Shown in pieces: positions 1 to 8,000 of a DNA stretch of 16,866 bases. The notes beneath the pieces were generated by a model, which did no database searches, was not told the DNA's origin, and saw only the letters and a program-made list of their open reading frames with translations. The position numbers were made by a program, and so were the translations under genes. The stretch is from Phycisphaerales bacterium UBA2218 (GTDB lineage: Bacteria > Planctomycetota > Phycisphaerae > Sedimentisphaerales > Anaerobacaceae), in the NCBI GenBank assembly GCA_002327785.1, contig DCUI01000305.1:1754-18619 (forward strand), read 5' to 3'. Numbering within the stretch: position 1 is the first letter of the stretch; each line of letters begins with the position of its first letter.

Positions 1-105
1 TGGTTCGAGGGCAACTACTCCGACTACGAGGCGGACAAAAAACGAAGGCTCGGAAAGGCCGCCGACGAGCCCCATCGAATCAAGTACAGGCACCTGGTGC
101 GATAG
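1..105 (+). CDS. ettA: EttA-like ABC-F translation factor, C-terminal end (partial)
   Basis: Only the last 34 codons are present; the gene enters from the left edge and stops with TAG at 103-105. The reading frame from base 1 gives a tail with the pieces FEGNYSDYEADKKRRLG and HRIKYRHLVR. This matches the typical end of EttA, the ABC-F ATPase that binds the ribosomal E site and gates translation according to ATP/ADP ratio. In that family an aromatic/EGN segment followed by a YE-DKKRRLG stretch and a basic end closes the second ATPase domain. The ATP-binding motifs lie outside the window, so the call rests on the tail alone. Another ABC-F protein is possible but less likely. The next gene has its own promoter, so this is probably a separate transcription unit. 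Confidence 0.75.
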   Translation, partial: WFEGNYSDYEADKKRRLGKAADEPHRIKYRHLVR

Positions 106-189
106 AAAGCTCCAACCTTCGCACTCGGCGATTCCGGAGACATTTTCTCGCAGGATGCAAAAAGTATCGGGAAAATGCAGGATTCTCGC

Positions 190-218
190 TTGACAAGGGT
201 CGGGAAAAGCTTTATGGA
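190..218 (+). promoter_or_regulatory. Candidate sigma-70-type promoter for the HU-family gene
   Basis: A perfect TTGACA -35 box at 190-195 is followed after 17 bases by TATGGA at 213-218, a three-of-six match to the -10 consensus. The predicted transcript would start near 225 and have a leader of about 80 bases before the HU-family start codon. The -35 box and spacing are good and the -10 is weak, so this is a prediction. Confidence 0.45.
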
Positions 219-290
219 AGCAGTGGATTTCGACGTTCGTGCGGTGAAATCCTTAGCGTGTTCGAATCGTTTCCTGTTTTTGTCACAGCA

Positions 291-296
291 AGGAGG
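291..296 (+). promoter_or_regulatory. Shine-Dalgarno site that fixes the HU-family start
   Basis: AGGAGG lies nine bases before the ATG at 306. The open frame extends upstream to an ATG at 258, but that start has no ribosome binding site. An ATG at 299 is only two bases from the site and in another frame. The start at 306 is therefore preferred. Confidence 0.75.
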
Positions 297-305
297 CCAT
301 GGGGT

Positions 306-626
306 ATGGCGCAGAAAAAGGCAGACAAACCGATGAGCAAGAGTGAAGTCGTTTCAGGGATCGCCGATGCGACCGGGTTGACGAAGAAGCAAGTGAGCTC
401 GGTATTCGAGGCGATGACCGGTCAAATCCAGAAGAGCCTCGGCAGCCGTGGCCCCGGCGCCTACACGGTCCCCGGCCTAATGAAGCTCGTCGTGGTGCGC
501 AAGCCCGCCGTGAAGGCCCACAAGGGCATCAATCCCTTCACAGGCGAAGAAACCATGTTCAAGGCCAAGCCCGCGAGGAACGTCGTGAAGATTCGAGCAC
601 TGAAGAACCTCAAAGACATGGTCTGA
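306..626 (+). CDS. HU/IHF-family DNA-binding protein
   Basis: This 106-residue protein belongs to the HU/IHF histone-like family, small dimeric proteins that bend and compact DNA. After a short basic N-terminus (MAQKKADKPM) comes the family helix pair (SKSEVVSGIADATGLTKKQV), then the beta-arm region with GINPFTGEE, which corresponds to the arm with the intercalating proline in HU, and a basic end (KALKNL-like). It is about 15 residues longer than E. coli HU, mostly at the N-terminus. This layout is common in planctomycete HU-like proteins. It appears monocistronic, with a promoter at 190-218 and a terminator at 650-692. The ATG at 306 is chosen over 258 because of the AGGAGG at 291-296. The family assignment is firm; whether it acts as bulk HU or as a locus-specific protein cannot be told. 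Confidence 0.92.
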   Translation: MAQKKADKPMSKSEVVSGIADATGLTKKQVSSVFEAMTGQIQKSLGSRGPGAYTVPGLMKLVVVRKPAVKAHKGINPFTGEETMFKAKPARNVVKIRALKNLKDMV

Positions 627-649
627 TCGCTACCGTTCAGAGGCGATGC

Positions 650-692
650 GCAGGCCCACATTGCTTCATCCGCAATGTGGACCTGCCTTTTT
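650..692 (+). terminator. Intrinsic terminator after the HU-family gene
   Basis: A stem with arms at 651-664 and 672-685, 14 pairs with one G-T wobble or mismatch, closes over a seven-base loop and is followed by CC and five T at 688-692. It begins 24 bases after the HU-family stop. This is a textbook rho-independent terminator. Confidence 0.85.
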
Positions 693-699
693 CTTGCGC

Positions 700-842
700 C
701 ATCCTGAACGGAGCGCAGCGGAGTGAAGGATCTGGCCCGCGACCGAGAGAAACCTCTTGTACGATGCCCAGATTCCTTCGAAGCTCAGGACGGCCTCTTC
801 GGCCTTGCCTGAGGCGCCGCCCTGAGCAACGCGAAGGGGTGA
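700..842. repeat. Cluster of REP-like palindromic units
   Basis: The stretch carries three related motifs of the CATCCTGAnCG...GAAGGATCT kind. One unit is at 700-733 in one direction. A shorter unit is at 770-790 in the opposite direction (AGATTCCTTCGAAGCTCAGG). A third half-unit, CCTGAGCAACGCGAAGG, is at 821-837. Several hairpins compete: CTCAGG (784-789) can pair with CCTGAG (808-813) around an inner GGCC/GGCC stem (792-795 and 801-804), or CCTTCG...GCTCAGG (775-789) can pair with the unit at 821-837. It lies just past the ends of two converging genes. It may terminate the leftward sugar-porter transcript, but there is no T-run to show this. No coding is seen here. Confidence 0.6.
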
Positions 843-880
843 CAACGTCTTCACCTCGCCCAGATCACTCCGAATCCGTC

Positions 881-2257
881 TCAGTCTTCAACGCCCAGGT
901 GCTTCTGCAACTGTTCCAGTGAGACTCCCTTTGTCTCGGGCAGATATTTCAGCACCAGAACAAACTGCACGAGCATCATAACGGCGAAGAAAGCGAACGC
1001 CGGTGCGCCGGAATTGCGGGCCACAACCGGGAAGGCCCAGCTCACACCGATGCAGAGCAGCCAAATCAGAAAACACGCCGCGGCCGAACCGGAGGCGCGA
1101 ATCGCGTTGGGGAGCAGTTCATTGATGCATACCCACACCACCGCGCCCTGGGAATAGGCGTGCGAGCCGACGATCCCCATCATCGCAACGATGACAATCC
1201 AGCCCTGCGCATGTGTGTGAAATACCCAGGCAGCCAGTGCGTGGGATATGACGAACGTCACGGACCCGGCCAACAGGAGCGATTTTCGGCCCACCCGGTC
1301 GATCAATGCCATTGCGAACACCGTCATGACAAGGTTCGTCAGACCGATGATGACCGACTGCTTGAGGGCCCCCGCCTTGTCCAACCCGGCCATGCGGAAG
1401 ATATCGGCCGTGTAGTAGATCACCGCGTTGATGCCGTCTAACTGGTTGAACGCCGCGATCATTCCAACGAGCAACAGGGGTTTGAGGTACTTGCGATGTA
1501 GTAGACTCTGGTGGCCGCCGACCCTCTCCGATGTGAGCGACTGCTCGATTTCATCGACCTCCCGCAGGGGATTCTCGTGGCCGAATCTCGCCAGGATTTC
1601 CTCGGCCGCCGCACGCTCCCCCTTCTTCATCAGCCAGCGGGGGCTTTCCGGAATGAGGACCGAGGCGACGAAAAAGACCGCCGCGGGGACCGCCTCCACG
1701 CCAAACATCCATCGCCACACGGCCGGGTGCTCCGGTCCCAGGAGACGCGCCACCAAGTAATTCGAAAAATAGGCCGCCAGGATTCCCACCACGATATTCA
1801 ACTGACTGACGGCCACCAGCAGGCCACGCCGTCGGGCGGGGGCGATCTCGGTGATGTACACCGGCGACACGACCGAAGCCCCACCGACCGCGATCCCACC
1901 GATCCAGCGGAAAAACAACAACGCATACCAGTTCCAGGCAACGGCACAGCCGACTGCCGACACGAGGTAGAAGACGGCGAGCACCGTCAGCACCGGTCGT
2001 CGTCCCCACCAGTCCGAGGGCCGGCCCACCAGCAGAGCACCGAAGAGCGTCCCGATCAGCGCACTGGAAACCGTGAAACCCTTCATGCTATCTGAGAGAG
2101 AGTACAGATGCTGTAGGGTTTCCGTCGTGCCCGAGATCACCGCCGTGTCGAACCCGAACAGGAACGACCCCAATGCCGCAATAACCGAACTGGTCAACAA
2201 CAGTGCACCACCGCGGCTCTGGTTTGCCTGACTCTGATTGATGGAATGCGTATCCAT
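881..2257 (-). CDS. Sugar porter family MFS transporter (paralogue 2)
   Basis: This 458-residue inner-membrane protein is a 12-helix MFS transporter of the sugar porter family, which usually moves monosaccharides with protons. The family signatures are all present: GRPSDWWGRR after helix 2 (78-87), PESPRWL after helix 6 (203-209), NQLDGINAVIYY in helix 7 (271-282), a second-half DRVGRK loop (320-325), and PETKG near the C-terminus (440-444). The N-terminus has about 17 polar residues before helix 1. It is the last gene of the leftward GH38 set: its ATG lies only three bases after the stop of the upstream GH38-like gene, with GGGAG at 2268-2272 inside that gene's end. Translation is therefore likely coupled. 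It is clearly paralogous to the porter at 14888-16240. The substrate is not readable from sequence; mannose or a related hexose is inferred from the neighbours. Confidence 0.9.
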   Translation of the reverse strand: MDTHSINQSQANQSRGGALLLTSSVIAALGSFLFGFDTAVISGTTETLQHLYSLSDSMKGFTVSSALIGTLFGALLVGRPSDWWGRRPVLTVLAVFYLVSAVGCAVAWNWYALLFFRWIGGIAVGGASVVSPVYITEIAPARRRGLLVAVSQLNIVVGILAAYFSNYLVARLLGPEHPAVWRWMFGVEAVPAAVFFVASVLIPESPRWLMKKGERAAAEEILARFGHENPLREVDEIEQSLTSERVGGHQSLLHRKYLKPLLLVGMIAAFNQLDGINAVIYYTADIFRMAGLDKAGALKQSVIIGLTNLVMTVFAMALIDRVGRKSLLLAGSVTFVISHALAAWVFHTHAQGWIVIVAMMGIVGSHAYSQGAVVWVCINELLPNAIRASGSAAACFLIWLLCIGVSWAFPVVARNSGAPAFAFFAVMMLVQFVLVLKYLPETKGVSLEQLQKHLGVED

Positions 2258-2260
2258 GCT

Positions 2261-4984
2261 CTACTGACTCCCTTTCGATGTGTTTGGGATGATGAAACTC
2301 GCCGGAGCGAACGCGGTCAGATTCGCGGTGAATTCGCCATTCTTCACTGGAATCGGCGTGCCGACCGGCTCACCGCGAAGGGTGACCGGCTGGACCTCGT
2401 CAACGCCAAGCCCGGCCGGCAGACGCACCTCACAGGACCCTCCTGTACCTGCGTACTCCCACAGCCTCAGCACGGTGCCGGGTCCGTCCGGGTTCAAGCC
2501 CAGCGCTGTCACGAGAACGCCGCGAGCCGAAAGCTCCACGCCTTTCTGTGTGGCGGGCAGTGTGCCGGCCTTCCCGTGAATCGCGGAACGAATCACATCC
2601 CCATCGGCGACAGCGGCCAGCAGCGGATATCTGGCCTCCAGCGACGGCGTGACGAGGGCAGACACCGCGTTGAAGTGATCGAACGCCCAGAGTCGAACCC
2701 GCATCGTCCAGGCGCCTTCGTTCCAGAGGCGGAAGTTCGTGGTCCACTGGTTGTTGAAGAGATTGACGAATACCACCGGCCTGGTGGGCGCGAAGTCGGG
2801 CGAATACTTGAAGATCCCCGGCCGGTCGAGACTCACGAGTGGACTATCGAGCGGGCAGATGCCCATGCCGCGACCTTGTGCATCTGCGACGGTGACACCC
2901 GTGTGCACGGCCTGGAGATCGTGGTTCGAGCCGCGAATGAAATCGCGTGCAGGGTCCGCGATGCCGCCCAGCCGGCCCAGGCAAAACTGCGGCTTCTCTA
3001 CATTCCCCGGCAGGCAAATCCAGCCTGCCTCAGGCCAATCGTCCGCCGGTTTGTCGTGGAGGGTGACTTCCAGGTCGAGGTAGGGCTCGCCCGCATGGAG
3101 GATCGCTTTGCTCGTCACCGCGTGCGCCAGCCCCGCCGTCGGCGCGGAGTACATAGTGGCTGTGACCGACACAGACGACTGCGTGACACGGATGTCCGCG
3201 TATCGCGGTGACGCGGCCCGGTACGGAACCTTGTCAGCAGGCGGCATGAGGGGTTTGCCCAGCTCCGCCACCGCCCAGTCCGAGCGGCTCTTCACATAGG
3301 CTCTGACGTAGGCCGCGACCTGATCGGCGTCGAATCGTTCATAGAGGTACTGGCCGAGCGCGTAGTCAGAGCCTTGGTCCACCAGCTCGCGCTCCGTGCG
3401 CTTGTCCACCGCAGAACAAATGCCGCCGCGAGCCGGGTCAAGCATGATTCTGAGGTACTCATTCTCGATGATCCTTGCTCGCGCATCGCTTCTTAGATCG
3501 TCTCCGGACTCCGCCGCCCCGGCAGGAACAAAGGTCCGGTAGCCCATCGCCGGGACATCTCGAGCCAGGAAGAAAATCTCATCGCCATCCGCGATCGCCG
3601 GCACGGCGGGTCCTCCATCCGCCGGTCGCAGGGCCGAAAGGCTCGCGCCGACAGACTTCACTCGCACGATCCCGCCTCGCTGCCACGGGAGCGGATTGAA
3701 CACCACGATACGCTGACCTTCGGGACCGACTCGTTCAGCCAGTATCCGCATGGCCCCATCGATCATGGGAGCGAATTCCTCCTGGGCTTGCTTGATATAT
3801 CCGGTGTGCTCTGCCCAGGATGCCTCGAGTTTCGAAAACCGGCCCGCCGCACGATCGGCTTTCCACACGTCGCCGTAATCCCACCTCAATTCGCCTCCGT
3901 ACTTCGTGACCCAGTACAGGGCGCCGCCCCAGGTGTGCTCGCCGTAGAGCAGACTCTTCTCGCGGGCGTGGGCGACGACGCGGGCACAGGCGCTCTCCGA
4001 CACGGGCACACCCCAGATTTGAAGGAGTGTGACCAGTGATTCGGCATAGCCAAGAGCCGGCCGAAGGTTGCGGGCGATCTGTGCGCCGGCGGGATCGCAC
4101 ATCGGCCCATGAATCCAGGTGTCCGGCATGTCGCCTCGAACCACCGGGATATCAGCTTTCTCGGCGATGATCGCGTCGGCGAAGTCGGACAATCGCCCGA
4201 TGCGAACCCTCACGCCGGGGAGTTTCTGTGCCGCTTCCGCGAGCAGCGTCTTGACCTCTTCGGGCGTGGGCGGGCCGTGGTTGTCGCCGGTGTGCTGGAG
4301 CGCCAGCCACGTTCGGTAGGGCCAATCGCCGGGAGGAACCAAGCCGGTACCGTATCCGGCGGCGGAATACATCGTCAGCAGCCGAGAGCCGTCCGGACCC
4401 TCCCACCAGAACAGGGGCGGCACCTCGGGCGAACTGCTGGCCGAGTTACAGCCCAGGTGCAGAAAGTCGATGCCGGCGTGCTTGAGCAGCGTAGGCAAGA
4501 TCCAGGAATGGCACGGGACATCGGTCATCTTCGCGTCGCGAGGAAGCGCCAGGCCGGCATCACGAGACAGCCGCGAGGCAAAGCCGAGCCCTCGCACGAG
4601 ATCCTCAGGCTCGAACAGTTCCGTGTGCATCGTAAAGGGTAGACCATGAACCACAAACCGGCCGTCTTTCAATGCCTGCATGATCCGCTGCCTGCGCTCC
4701 GGCGCCTGACCCGGCCAGTCCTCCGCGATCTGGCTCATGGGCCAGCCGGGGATCGTCCACACGAACTGCTGTTCCGGCGGCAGATCGTGATTGCGATCCA
4801 CCACGTCGAGGGCCTGGTCGATCATCGTGGTGCGGTAACGTTCCACAACGCGACTGGCCAGGTCCGTGTAGCCGATGTCAAAGTGAGTCTTGAAAGTGAC
4901 AATGACTTCACGGACCTCGGCCGATGCGGCCATTGGAATCATCAAGCTGCAAAGCAACGCCACAGCCAGAACTGGTCGGATCAT
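2261..4984 (-). CDS. GH38-like glycosidase, DUF5054 type, exported
   Basis: This 907-residue protein has a signal peptide (residues 1-22, ending AASA) and should act in the periplasm or outside the cell. Its catalytic half resembles the DUF5054 branch of glycoside hydrolase family 38, zinc-dependent retaining alpha-mannosidases. Visible candidate site residues are H34 and D36 in THFDIGYTD, D155 in AKMTDVPCHSW (the position of the GH38 nucleophile), and H350 in YGEHTWGG. The DUF5054-like pieces HTGDNHGPP (231-239) and DTWIHG (288-293) are also present. From about residue 430 to the end it looks all-beta, as in the GH38 sugar-binding C-terminal half. It is the middle gene of the set. AGGA at 4993-4996 is eight bases before the ATG, right at the edge of a hairpin repeat. 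Alpha-mannosidase activity is inferred; the branch is poorly characterised. Confidence 0.82.
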   Translation of the reverse strand: MIRPVLAVALLCSLMIPMAASAEVREVIVTFKTHFDIGYTDLASRVVERYRTTMIDQALDVVDRNHDLPPEQQFVWTIPGWPMSQIAEDWPGQAPERRQRIMQALKDGRFVVHGLPFTMHTELFEPEDLVRGLGFASRLSRDAGLALPRDAKMTDVPCHSWILPTLLKHAGIDFLHLGCNSASSSPEVPPLFWWEGPDGSRLLTMYSAAGYGTGLVPPGDWPYRTWLALQHTGDNHGPPTPEEVKTLLAEAAQKLPGVRVRIGRLSDFADAIIAEKADIPVVRGDMPDTWIHGPMCDPAGAQIARNLRPALGYAESLVTLLQIWGVPVSESACARVVAHAREKSLLYGEHTWGGALYWVTKYGGELRWDYGDVWKADRAAGRFSKLEASWAEHTGYIKQAQEEFAPMIDGAMRILAERVGPEGQRIVVFNPLPWQRGGIVRVKSVGASLSALRPADGGPAVPAIADGDEIFFLARDVPAMGYRTFVPAGAAESGDDLRSDARARIIENEYLRIMLDPARGGICSAVDKRTERELVDQGSDYALGQYLYERFDADQVAAYVRAYVKSRSDWAVAELGKPLMPPADKVPYRAASPRYADIRVTQSSVSVTATMYSAPTAGLAHAVTSKAILHAGEPYLDLEVTLHDKPADDWPEAGWICLPGNVEKPQFCLGRLGGIADPARDFIRGSNHDLQAVHTGVTVADAQGRGMGICPLDSPLVSLDRPGIFKYSPDFAPTRPVVFVNLFNNQWTTNFRLWNEGAWTMRVRLWAFDHFNAVSALVTPSLEARYPLLAAVADGDVIRSAIHGKAGTLPATQKGVELSARGVLVTALGLNPDGPGTVLRLWEYAGTGGSCEVRLPAGLGVDEVQPVTLRGEPVGTPIPVKNGEFTANLTAFAPASFIIPNTSKGSQ

Positions 4985-4995
4985 ACGTCTTGTCC

Positions 4996-5054
4996 TACAG
5001 TAGCACGGGCTTCCAGCCCGTGACCTTGAATCATGGGCAAGATGCCCATGCTAC
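4996..5054. repeat. Two-hairpin intergenic repeat, copy 1
   Basis: Two perfect seven-pair hairpins stand nine bases apart: CACGGGC/GCCCGTG at 5004-5010 and 5016-5022 (loop TTCCA), and CATGGGC/GCCCATG at 5032-5038 and 5044-5050 (loop AAGAT). The block starts with TACAG and ends with GCTAC. A second copy is at 16671-16730 with the same stems but other loops. This copy fills the gap between the two GH38-like genes. The TAG stop of the upstream gene (5051-5053) is formed by its last bases, and it abuts the ribosome binding site of the downstream gene. Similar hairpin blocks are, from memory, frequent between genes in planctomycete genomes. Confidence 0.85.
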
Positions 5055-8000
5055 TTGAGCTCCGCACGCAAGCTGACGAGACCGGATGCAGGGACTTCGA
5101 TCCGGTCGCCAACCTTCTTGCCCGCCTGTTCACTGGTATCGCTCAGGAACACAGCCTTGGGTTGCACGCCGGCCCATTCGAGCCGGGCGAAATGGGCCTT
5201 ACCCGAGGCACCAAACAGGCGAACGATCAAGGCCCGGCCGTCATCGCTGGGCTTGAGAGCGGTCACGATCACATCTTTCGGTTCGACGCTTAGCAACGGT
5301 TTGCCCAAGGGCTTTGCACCTTGCGAGCGAACGGCTACCAGCGGCTGGCTGAAACCCGTGGCGAAACGAGACGCCTCGGCCGGATCACGGCGGCGGTGCG
5401 GCTGCAACACGAACCGGAACACGGTCGGGCCCTCCTGATAGGCGCGATAGTTGGTGCCCCAATGGTTGTTCATAGCCCAGGAATAGAGCTTCTGCGTCGG
5501 TTCAACTCGCTGACGCCAGACGTTCGGGTCGGTTTGCGAGTTGAGCAGTGTGGCGGTGATGCCCCCCACCTGCAACAGCGGTGCATCGAGCGTCACCCAC
5601 GTGACACCGCGATCCTTGTTCGAGACATCGGCCCAGCGGCCCACGGAGAACCAGTTCTTGCACGCGCTGGGCATCTGGTCGGCTTCCGGTCGCATCATGC
5701 CCAGGGGAACATCAAGCAACACCTCACCGTTCGGCACCGCGAACGGGAAAGCGAAATTCACGCTTTCCTTGCCCTCTTTTGCATGGTAGCTCTTCGCCTG
5801 CAATCGCTCCTTGTCCACCGTGTTGATGATCTCGACGTAATCGAGTCCGGCAGCGACGCGCAGCTCCCGCACGAGCTTCTTGCAGCCCGGCGCGGCGGAT
5901 TCGATGACCAGCGATGCAACCAGTGGACCATTCTCACCGACGCGGATCGTCACCGGGCCGCTCCGCTGAAGGTCCTTCCGATCGTCACCGATGAGGTACA
6001 GATAGTCATTCAAGGCCTCGCCGCCGCTCGTGTCGGCAAAGTTGCCCTTGAGACCCTTGGTAGCAAGCTCGACGATGCCGCCGGTCTGCTCGTCCACTCG
6101 CAGGCGAACGACGCCGCTGTCAAGGATGGTACCCTGGGCGGTCGCGCGGCCTTTGACACGGGACGCACCTGAAACCACGGTGTAACGACGTGCCGCCAAA
6201 GGCGGTACACCCGTCGCGAGGAAGACAAGCTCACCCGAAGTCAATCGCTGCGAGGGAACCGCCCTGCCCGCGTCATCAAGGACGCGGTCCCCGGCGAAGG
6301 AGAGGTCCTTCGACAAAGTCACTAACTCCGTGCGAGACCAGGAGAGCGTGTTGAAGACGTCTACCGCCGTCGGCGATGCAACCGGATCGACACGGTCGGC
6401 TTCCAAAGACGCGGCCAGCAATTCGCGAGACTGCCTATCCGCCGATTCTGCGTAGCTTCGCTTGATTTCCCATTGCTCCAGGGTCTCTTTTCGCTTCGGC
6501 TCGCTGACGCTGCACCAGGCGCCCCACGTGTGCTCCGAGTACAGCAGCACCATGTTCCACGCGTCTTCGAAGGCCGCCGCCGGATACTCGGACGGCCTGC
6601 GCATCGCAAAGAGCGCCTCCGCCTGGGCCAGCCGGTCCGAGCTGGCACGGTTCATCGCAGTCTCCAGTGAGGATGAGCCGGCGCCGTCTTCCCAGTATGG
6701 CGTCCAGTCGCCTCGCACAACGGGCAGTTTGTCGCCGTAGCGCTGCTCGAACGCACGGAACGCCTCGCTCGTGCCGGAGATGATGAAGCGGGGCCATGCG
6801 TACTTGGCGTTCCAGTCCCTGACGAACTCGCAGATGACCGGGTCGGGCACGGCGTTGTCGCCATGGCCGCTCCAGCGCACGTACGCGATGTCGAACGGGT
6901 AGCCTCGCTTCTCCAGGCCGTCAGAAAAATCCTCGACGAGCCGCGGCGACATCTTCCCGTAGCGGTGCGACATCGCATAGCCCCAGAACGGTATCCAGAC
7001 GAGCACCTTGGATTGCCCGTCGGGTCCCATCCAATAGAACGGCTTGTTCTCCCACTCGCGCAGAATCGTGCCGATGCGGTCGAAGTAGTTCGGCGCGACC
7101 GAGAAGTACCGGATACCCGCCTGCGCCATGGCCGTAACGGTGCCCCATGTATAACCCGGGACATCGGAGATCATCGCGGCGTCGATCGGCACGCCCGTCC
7201 GGTCGGCCAGCTCCGTGGCGTAGCGAAACAGGCGAACCAATTCCTCCGGCCGGCACAACCCGGTCAGCTCGTTCAGGTACATGCCGTTCAGCACGACCTG
7301 CCCGTTCTTCACGGCCTCGAAAAACTCCGTCCGCTGGCCGTCATCGAGCCGACGAAGATACAGGTCCGCCGCCCAGAGCACCTCGACATTCCAGACAAAA
7401 CGGGAGCCCTTGGGATAGCCCGCCGTTCGTTTGGCTGCGGCGATACCGTCGAGCAGATTCTGCACCTGTTTGGCCTCAATGGCGGTCTGAATCTCGGTAT
7501 AGCCGATGTCGGTGTGCGAGTGTGGCGTGATATACACCGTGAGCTTCTCCACCGGCTTGAGCACGACCTCGCGAGATGCGACCATCTTGCCGGCCACTTC
7601 GACGGCGACCCGGCCCTTCATTTCCGTCGCGACGGCATCGACCATCAGTTCCACTTCCTGTGTCCCGCCGGTCAGACGCACGGACTCCGCAGGCCCATTC
7701 AGAAGTTGCACGACGGCGTCCGTGTCCTCCCCAAAGTGCCGCACGGTCACCAGGACCGGCTGGGACATTCGCCCGTCCCGCTCCCGCAACGCGCGCACAG
7801 GCTTGACCGCATCGAGAAGCGTCCTCGCCTGCACCTGGCCCAGCTCCGCGCCGGCGGGCACAACCAATCCGAGGGAATCGTAGAGCATCCAACTGCCGCT
7901 GAGTGTGGTGATGCGGACCTCATTGTCCCCGTTCCTGAGCAGGCTTGTGGGGAAAGTCACCGCGAACTTGTGCTCCCGGCCCTTCTCCGGCCGGCCGAAC

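Noticed and set aside
258..305. An upstream start for the HU-family gene.
   Set aside because: It has no ribosome binding site, and the added residues do not resemble HU. AGGAGG at 291-296 points to 306.
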